From: CAYGKP01 sp964350605
Lineage (GTDB): Bacteria; Bacteroidota; Bacteroidia; Cytophagales; JAAEPT01
DNA length: 6,057 bases
Reading direction: 5' to 3'
Assembly: GCA_964350605.1 (NCBI GenBank)
Contig: CAYGKP010000153.1
Coordinates: 1-6,057 of the forward strand
How positions within the stretch are numbered: the first letter of the stretch is position 1; the number at the start of each line of letters is the position of its first letter. Shown here in pieces: positions 1-3,348 of the stretch. The notes under the pieces were generated by a model. That model was not told the origin of the DNA. It searched no databases and was given only the letters and a program-made list of their open reading frames with translations. A program made the translations under genes and the position numbers.

Positions 1-258
1 TTTACCTCCGAGATGTACACCACCAAGGCTGCGTGCCAGAACGGCATCGAGTCGGTCCAGAAAAACAGCAAAGACGAGAAGAACTTCGAGATCCGCGAGT
101 CGAAGAAAGGCGAGCCTTACTTCGTCTTGAAGGCCGCCAACCACCAGATCATCGGCAACTCCGAGATGTATTCGGGCACGTCGGCCTGTAAGAACGGCAT
201 CGCTTCGGTCCAGACGAACGGCAAGACCAAAGAGATCTCCGATCTGACACTTGCCTAG
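1..258 (+). CDS. DUF1508 / YegP-family protein, 5' end missing
   Basis: The reading frame is open from the first base and ends at TAG (256-258), so only the last 85 residues are visible. They hold the end of one DUF1508 repeat (SEMYTTKAACQNGIESVQKN) and a complete second one, running from about FEIRESKKGEPYFVLKA through NHQIIGNSEMY to ACKNGIASVQTN. The paired F-x-L-K-A...IIG-SE-Y...NGI-SV pattern is the signature of YegP of E. coli, a small protein of about 110 residues with two tandem repeats. About 25 N-terminal residues therefore lie outside the window. The molecular function of the family is not established, and it is probably cytoplasmic. The two repeats share the DNA string tccgagatgta, which fits internal duplication. 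The stop codon overlaps the start of the next gene by one base, and an intrinsic terminator begins about 20 bases downstream. Confidence 0.9.
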   Translation, partial: FTSEMYTTKAACQNGIESVQKNSKDEKNFEIRESKKGEPYFVLKAANHQIIGNSEMYSGTSACKNGIASVQTNGKTKEISDLTLA

Positions 259-887
259 TGCCAGCTCAACTGAAATGGAAAACGCCTGTCCTTTGGGGGA
301 TGGGCGTTTTTTTATGCCTTACGGCTTGTGTCGAACAACCCGACCCGACGCAGTCCCCCCAGATCACCTGGACTCCGCAGGACTCGCTTGTGAGCACCTT
401 GCCCCCTGAGCCGCAGACCCAGGTAGACACCCTGGGCGGCCCGGAACTCTCGGCGCTCGACCTCTCGAAGTATCTGCCACAAGGCAAGCCGCTTGGCTTC
501 TCGAAAGCCGGGGTGGCCGAGAAAGTGCCTTCCTCGGATGGCTACCTGATCGCCCGCCAACGCTATGCCAAGGGCGAACGCCTGCTGACCGTCCTGATCA
601 GCGACGCGAGGGGCGAGAGGCCCATCCCAGTTCTCAAGGACAGCCTGGAAATGGACCTGGGCAGCATGATCCTCACCAAATGGTACGACCCGGCCACCGA
701 CCGCCAGTACCAGCGCACTGTGTACACCGACGGCTCCGAGCGACGGCTTTCCATCACTTTGAAGGGGCAACGCTTTAAACTGCTTATCTCGCTGATGGGT
801 GAGGGGACCGATGCCGAGGTTGACCGGGTGGTACAATTGGTCAACCTGCGCGCCCTTGAATCCATCGAAGTACAGGAAGGGAAGTAA
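258..887 (+). CDS. Putative lipoprotein, function unknown
   Basis: This encodes 209 residues starting at GTG. The N-terminus is a lipoprotein signal: lysines at 6 and 8, a hydrophobic run at about 11-22, and the lipobox LTAC with the lipidated Cys at 24. An in-frame ATG at 300 would leave only nine residues before that Cys and no positive charge, and upstream in-frame codons offer no other plausible start, so GTG 258 is preferred. Residues 25-60 are a Pro/Gln/Thr-rich linker; 60-209 are probably a compact alpha/beta domain, with beta-rich stretches near 97-115 and 152-180 and a final helix near 185-203. I recognise no named family. The start overlaps the DUF1508 stop (TAGTG), which suggests coupled translation, yet a terminator-like hairpin lies within codons 8-19. 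The layout resembles the lipoprotein at 1017-1655. It is probably membrane-anchored on the periplasmic side or in the outer membrane. Confidence 0.82.
   Translation: MPAQLKWKTPVLWGMGVFLCLTACVEQPDPTQSPQITWTPQDSLVSTLPPEPQTQVDTLGGPELSALDLSKYLPQGKPLGFSKAGVAEKVPSSDGYLIARQRYAKGERLLTVLISDARGERPIPVLKDSLEMDLGSMILTKWYDPATDRQYQRTVYTDGSERRLSITLKGQRFKLLISLMGEGTDAEVDRVVQLVNLRALESIEVQEGK
279..313 (+). terminator. Intrinsic terminator inside lipoprotein signal codons
   Basis: AAAACGCC (279-286) pairs perfectly with GGCGTTTT (303-310) around a 16-base loop, and the 3' arm runs into seven T residues (307-313). This is a standard intrinsic terminator and lies where the DUF1508 gene would be expected to end. 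Unusually, it is inside the next reading frame, covering its signal-peptide codons. It may act as an attenuator, or the lipoprotein may be made from read-through transcripts. The structure is seen directly; its activity is inferred. Confidence 0.7.
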
Positions 888-899
888 ACCGACCGAGGC

Positions 900-929
900 T
901 TGGGATTCCTGGCTTTGGGGGCTAGTTTG
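900..929 (+). promoter_or_regulatory. Weak Bacteroidota-type promoter candidate
   Basis: TTG at 900-902 is followed after 20 bases by TAGTTTG (923-929). This resembles the Bacteroidota -33 TTG and -7 TAnnTTTG pair but is one base short in the -7 box. It would give a leader of roughly 80 bases for the lipoprotein at 1017. The gap 888-1016 shows no strong terminator and no better promoter. Confidence 0.25.
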
Positions 930-1016
930 CTTCATGGTCCAAACCACCTCGTTGCGCGTGAACAACTTCACCCTGAATCGTTTGGTCTTCCATCATTACA
1001 ACCCCTCTTATCCCTT

Positions 1017-1655
1017 ATGAATAAGTCAATCCTCTCCCTCTCGGCCGCTTTGTTGGGCCTCGCGCTGCTCTCGGGTTGTGGCCAATCGGTCTCCGATAAA
1101 ATCATCTCCGAAGCCCTCGAACAGGCGCAAGAACAAGCCGAGCGCGATGCCGAGCAAGCTGAAGTGGAAGCGGTAGAAGAAGCTGCCGAAGAAGCCAAAG
1201 GCCCTGTGGGCGGCACCGAGCTTTCGAAAGAAGAATTGCTGGCCCTGTTCCCCAAAACACTCATGGACTTGCCCATGCAGAATGACAAGGTGAACTACAC
1301 CAAAATGGGCGACTTGCGCCAAGGCTTTGCCAGCTACAAGCAAGACAAGTCGACCATCGTCTTGACCATTCGCGACACCTACGGATCGGACAATCACCTG
1401 CCGACAACCGTCGAATACGAATACGAAAATGAAATCGGCACCATGACCAACCGTAGCCTCAGCCTGGGCCGTGGCCGCGTGGGCACAGTCATGATCAACA
1501 ATGATGAGAAGAACCCAAGCGGCAGCCTCTCGCTGAACGTTGGCGGACGATTTGGAATCACAGTAAACGCGGTGAGCATCAAGGTCACCGAGGAGGACAT
1601 GATTGACCTGGTCAAGGAAGTCGACCTCGACCAGCTCCAGTCGTTGGCCAAGTAG
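1017..1655 (+). CDS. Putative lipoprotein with charged helical linker
   Basis: This encodes 212 residues. The open frame extends upstream to 900, but ATG 1017 gives a textbook lipoprotein signal: Lys at 3, hydrophobic core 5-18, lipobox LSGC with Cys 21. No Shine-Dalgarno precedes it, as is usual in Bacteroidota. Residues 26-62 are rich in Ala, Glu and Gln (EALEQAQEQAERDAEQAEVE and beyond) and should form a long helix or coiled coil between the anchor and the domain. Residues 64-212 form a domain beginning GGTELSKEELLALFP, continuing through beta-rich stretches (FASYKQDKSTIVLTIRD; TVEYEYENEIG; GSLSLNVGGRFGITVNAV) and ending in a helix (EEDMIDLVKEVDLDQLQSLA). The order of elements parallels the preceding lipoprotein, suggesting an old duplication. 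I recognise no named family and assign no function. It is followed by a strong terminator. Confidence 0.87.
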   Translation: MNKSILSLSAALLGLALLSGCGQSVSDKIISEALEQAQEQAERDAEQAEVEAVEEAAEEAKGPVGGTELSKEELLALFPKTLMDLPMQNDKVNYTKMGDLRQGFASYKQDKSTIVLTIRDTYGSDNHLPTTVEYEYENEIGTMTNRSLSLGRGRVGTVMINNDEKNPSGSLSLNVGGRFGITVNAVSIKVTEEDMIDLVKEVDLDQLQSLAK

Positions 1656-1688
1656 CCTTACAGCTTTCCACCTCTTCGAGGTAGAACG

Positions 1689-1718
1689 AAAGCCCCTGCC
1701 GTTTGGTGGGGCTTTTTT
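1689..1718 (+). terminator. Intrinsic terminator after the second lipoprotein
   Basis: AAAGCCCC (1689-1696) pairs with GGGGCTTT (1708-1715) around an 11-base loop, followed by T residues to 1718. A small hairpin, ACCTC-TTC-GAGGT (1670-1682), lies just upstream. The terminator ends 13 bases before the ATG of the next gene, so that gene probably has its own start signal or depends on read-through. Confidence 0.8.
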
Positions 1719-1731
1719 GTTACTTGCTTTC

Positions 1732-2223
1732 ATGCTCGACTTCGCCATTTACGAAGAGCACTTGCCCGAAGGCGACCAGCCCGGTGGCTTCAAGGGTCAA
1801 ACCCTTGGCAAGAACGCACCCATTGACTGGACGCCGCGCATGCTCAACAGCACCCTGCTGCAACAAACCCAAAGCGTCCGCCGCGAGGGGCACCACCTGA
1901 TCTTGAAGCCTGGCACCTACCACGTGTACGGTTCCGCGCCTGCTTTTGGGGTCGAGCGGCACCGGGTCAGGCTCCGCGACGAGGGAAGTAACAAGATCTT
2001 GCTCTGGGGCAGCGGTGCTCACGCCCAAGTGGGAGGGAAGCCCATTCAGACGCGCAGCTTCCTTGACGGCATTTTGGCGGTCGCCGAGCTGACCCGAGTG
2101 GTCATTGAGCACCGCGCAGCCGAATTGGTCATCGACCCCGACTCGGACGAAACGATGGGCAGTCCCATTTCCATGGGCCCTGAGGTCTACGCAACCATTC
2201 GGATTGAACGGATTGATTCCTAA
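1732..2223 (+). CDS. Phage-type jelly-roll (TNF/C1q-like) domain protein
   Basis: This encodes 163 residues. ATG 1732 is chosen because the upstream in-frame codons run through the terminator and into the previous gene. The pattern matches a widespread single-domain protein seen in phages, prophages and many bacterial genomes: an acidic Gly-rich start (YEEHLPEGDQPGGF, 7-20), the W-x-x-R-x-L-N motif (WTPRMLN, 33-39), the strand motif LILKPGTYHVYGSAPAFGVERHRVRL (56-81, shown by key residues P60, G61, Y63, A69, P70, H77), LLWGSGAHA (90-98), QTRSFLDG (106-113), the strand VIEHRAAEL (124-132) and the closing GPEVYATIRIERI (149-161). From family knowledge this is a beta-sandwich with a trimeric TNF/C1q-like fold, often at virion tips or on surfaces. 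There is no signal peptide. No other phage genes are visible nearby. The role here is unknown; family resemblance is from memory of conserved motifs. Confidence 0.82.
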   Translation: MLDFAIYEEHLPEGDQPGGFKGQTLGKNAPIDWTPRMLNSTLLQQTQSVRREGHHLILKPGTYHVYGSAPAFGVERHRVRLRDEGSNKILLWGSGAHAQVGGKPIQTRSFLDGILAVAELTRVVIEHRAAELVIDPDSDETMGSPISMGPEVYATIRIERIDS

Positions 2224-2227
2224 CTGT

Positions 2228-2266
2228 CAGGCGGCTTCTTGTGGCCGCTTCCTGTTTTGATTTTGG
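2228..2266 (+). terminator. Possible terminator of the jelly-roll gene
   Basis: GCGGC (2231-2235) pairs with GCCGC (2244-2248), and the flanking CAG (2228-2230) can pair with CTG (2252-2254) across a small bulge. T-rich DNA (TTTTGATTTTGG) follows. It lies directly after the stop codon at 2221-2223. The stem is short and the T tract is interrupted, so this is less certain than the other two terminators. Confidence 0.4.
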
Positions 2267-2338
2267 CTTGTGTCTGCAGGCTGCGCCTGGACGCAACGAG
2301 AAGTGCTTCATCGCCAGCCGTCGTCCGCTTTTCGTTCA

Positions 2339-2575
2339 TTCTTTTGCGTGCCCAAAAGAACGAACCAAGAAAAGGGCACCCTCCGACCAGCCTTGCTTGC
2401 GCAAGTCTGCTAGTCGGGACTGGCCCAGGAGCTAAGACTTCTGCAAACAGGCCAATTGACATTTCCTTACACGGAACCGACGACCTGTGCGCCCCTCGAT
2501 AAAGCGATGAGGCAAACACCACGTAGGGCGCGCCGGGAGTCTTGATTTTTGGTTCTTTTGATTAAGCAAAAGAAC
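2339..2575. repeat. Inverted-end element, MITE- or REP-like
   Basis: The left end TTCTTTTG-cgtgcc-CAAAAGAA (2339-2360) and the right end GTTCTTTTG-attaag-CAAAAGAAC (2552-2575) are each perfect hairpins with 6-base loops. Read on opposite strands they match each other over most of the hairpin, and the similarity extends a few bases inward (GAACGAACCAA against GAACCAAAAA). A third, imperfect hairpin lies between them: CCGAC (2383-2387) pairs with GTCGG (2413-2417), continuing as CAG/CTG and CTTGC/GCAAG with a TTGC loop. This is the architecture of a non-autonomous mobile element or a paired extragenic palindrome. There is no transposase inside. Clear target-site duplications were not found, so the outer limits are uncertain; the bases from about 2260 to 2338 may also belong to it. 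Confidence 0.55.
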
Positions 2576-2584
2576 AGAAGAGAA

Positions 2585-2637
2585 CAAGACACTTGCGTTC
2601 AATCAAGCCGTGACCTTGAACGAGCCTAAGTGTCTTG
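2585..2637. repeat. Long stem-loop upstream of rpe
   Basis: CAAGACACTT (2585-2594) is perfectly complementary to AAGTGTCTTG (2628-2637). Nested inside, CGTTCAA (2596-2602) is perfectly complementary to TTGAACG (2616-2622), leaving a 13-base loop and a small asymmetric bulge. That gives 17 base pairs in two blocks. No T tract follows, so it is not a classical terminator. It begins ten bases after the inverted-end element and its 3' arm contains the candidate -33 TTG of rpe. It could be an operator-like inverted repeat, an RNA structure in read-through transcripts, or part of the repeat. Confidence 0.6.
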
Positions 2638-2667
2638 CCCATTGCCACAATGATTTCTCTACTTTTG
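2635..2667 (+). promoter_or_regulatory. Bacteroidota-type promoter for rpe
   Basis: TACTTTTG (2660-2667) is an exact match to the Bacteroidota -7 box TAnnTTTG. TTG at 2635-2637 lies 22 bases upstream, within the range usual for the -33 element. Transcription would start at about 2671-2675, which is at the rpe ATG (2673), implying a leaderless or nearly leaderless message. The match is seen directly; its use is inferred. Confidence 0.5.
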
Positions 2668-2672
2668 CGCCC

Positions 2673-3296
2673 ATGGCAATGGTCGCTCCCTCCTTATTAT
2701 CCTGCGATTTCACGCAGGTCGCTGAAGAATCCCTGATGCTCAACGAGAGCCGCGCGGACTGGTTTCACCTCGACGTGATGGACGGCCAGTTCGTGCCCAA
2801 CATCACCTTTGGGATGCCGCTGGTGGCCGCCTTCAAGCGCCACGCAGAAAAGCCGCTGGACGTTCACTTGATGATCGTCAATCCCCATAAGTATTACGAA
2901 GCCTTCCGGAAGGCAGGGGCCGACCACATTTCCTTTCACATCGAAGCGGTGAAAGACCCCGCCAAGGACCTAGGGCTGGTCAAAGCGACGGGCGCGAAGG
3001 CGGGCATTGCGATCAACCCAAAAACGCCGATTTCCGACTTGGAGCCGTACTTGAAGGACACCGACATCGTCTGCCTGATGGGCGTGGAAGCGGGCTTTGG
3101 CGGCCAGGGTCTGATCGAAGGCACGCAGGAACGCATCGCTGAGTTAAAAGCGATGATCCAGAAGGCGGGGGCAAAGACGATGATCCTGCTCGACGGCGGG
3201 GTGAATTCCGACATCTTGGTGGCGGGCAGCTTCGTGTTCAAGTCGATGGACCCGATGCTGGCCATCTCTTATCTAGCTGGCCTCAAGGCCAGCTAG
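2673..3296 (+). CDS. rpe: Ribulose-phosphate 3-epimerase with internal deletion
   Basis: The enzyme interconverts D-ribulose 5-phosphate and D-xylulose 5-phosphate in the cytoplasmic pentose-phosphate pathway. ATG 2673 gives the family N-terminus, APSLLSCDF; the open frame extends upstream to 2610 but through the stem-loop and promoter, so that part is not credible. Visible motifs in order are HLDVMDGQFVPNITFG (active-site His and Asp), KPLDVHLMIVNP (second His), FHIEA, GIAINPKTP, GFGGQ (phosphate loop), LLDGGVN (second catalytic Asp) and ILVAGSFVFKS (phosphate-binding Gly-Ser). Two oddities: the loop reads VEAGFGGQ where VNPGFGGQ or VEPGFGGQ is usual, and only five residues (NSDIL) separate DGGV from VAGS where about 16 are normal in the E. 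coli and human enzymes. The missing 11 residues would be helix alpha-7 of the TIM barrel. At 207 residues it is short for the family (about 215-230). The identity is firm; activity is doubtful. Confidence 0.93.
   Translation: MAMVAPSLLSCDFTQVAEESLMLNESRADWFHLDVMDGQFVPNITFGMPLVAAFKRHAEKPLDVHLMIVNPHKYYEAFRKAGADHISFHIEAVKDPAKDLGLVKATGAKAGIAINPKTPISDLEPYLKDTDIVCLMGVEAGFGGQGLIEGTQERIAELKAMIQKAGAKTMILLDGGVNSDILVAGSFVFKSMDPMLAISYLAGLKAS
3273..3296. repeat. Perfect 24-base palindrome over the rpe stop codon
   Basis: CTAGCTGGCCT (3273-3283) and AGGCCAGCTAG (3286-3296) are perfect inverted repeats separated by CA. It encodes the last residues LAGLKAS and the TAG stop. As RNA it would form a 10-pair hairpin with a 4-base loop. 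No T tract follows, so it may be a weak or bidirectional terminator, or a 3'-end stabilising hairpin. Confidence 0.6.
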
Positions 3297-3335
3297 CAAA
3301 TCGGCCCGGCATACCGCGGGGCGGGGGCGGCTCGT

Positions 3336-3342
3336 TATCTTG
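3336..3342 (+). promoter_or_regulatory. Weak -7 box candidate before the TonB receptor
   Basis: TATCTTG (3336-3342) approximates the Bacteroidota -7 box TAnnTTTG with one T missing, six bases before the receptor ATG (3349). This is the same position as the rpe box relative to its ATG. No TTG is found at the -33 distance, where the DNA is almost pure G and C. Confidence 0.25.
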
Positions 3343-3348
3343 CCGCGG

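Larger units (their letters stand above)
2224..2672. other. Gene-free stretch rich in inverted repeats
   Basis: I see no credible gene in these 449 bases. Short open frames exist on both strands but have no family resemblance, no sensible starts, and cross the inverted repeats. In order the stretch holds a possible terminator, a small hairpin CAGGC-TGC-GCCTG (2277-2289), the inverted-end element (2339-2575), a long stem-loop (2585-2637), and the rpe promoter candidate. Confidence 0.7.

Noticed and set aside
312..971. 219-codon open frame on the - strand opposite the first lipoprotein
   Set aside because: No family resemblance, no start signal, and it lies antisense to a gene with a clear lipoprotein signal. 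GC-rich DNA produces such frames often.
900..1016. Upstream extension of the second lipoprotein
   Set aside because: It would bury the signal peptide 39 residues inside the protein; ATG 1017 gives a standard lipoprotein signal.
1026..1748. 240-codon open frame on the - strand opposite the second lipoprotein
   Set aside because: Composition (long runs of Phe, Gly and Leu) reflects the antisense of Glu/Ala-rich codons; it also crosses the terminator at 1689-1718.
2220..2522. 100-codon - strand and 87-codon + strand frames in the intergenic stretch
   Set aside because: They run through the inverted-repeat hairpins and show no protein-like motif pattern; most likely chance frames in a repeat.
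2610..2672. Upstream extension of rpe from GTG 2610
   Set aside because: The extra 21 residues have no counterpart in the family and overlap the stem-loop and promoter box; the conserved N-terminus begins right after ATG 2673.
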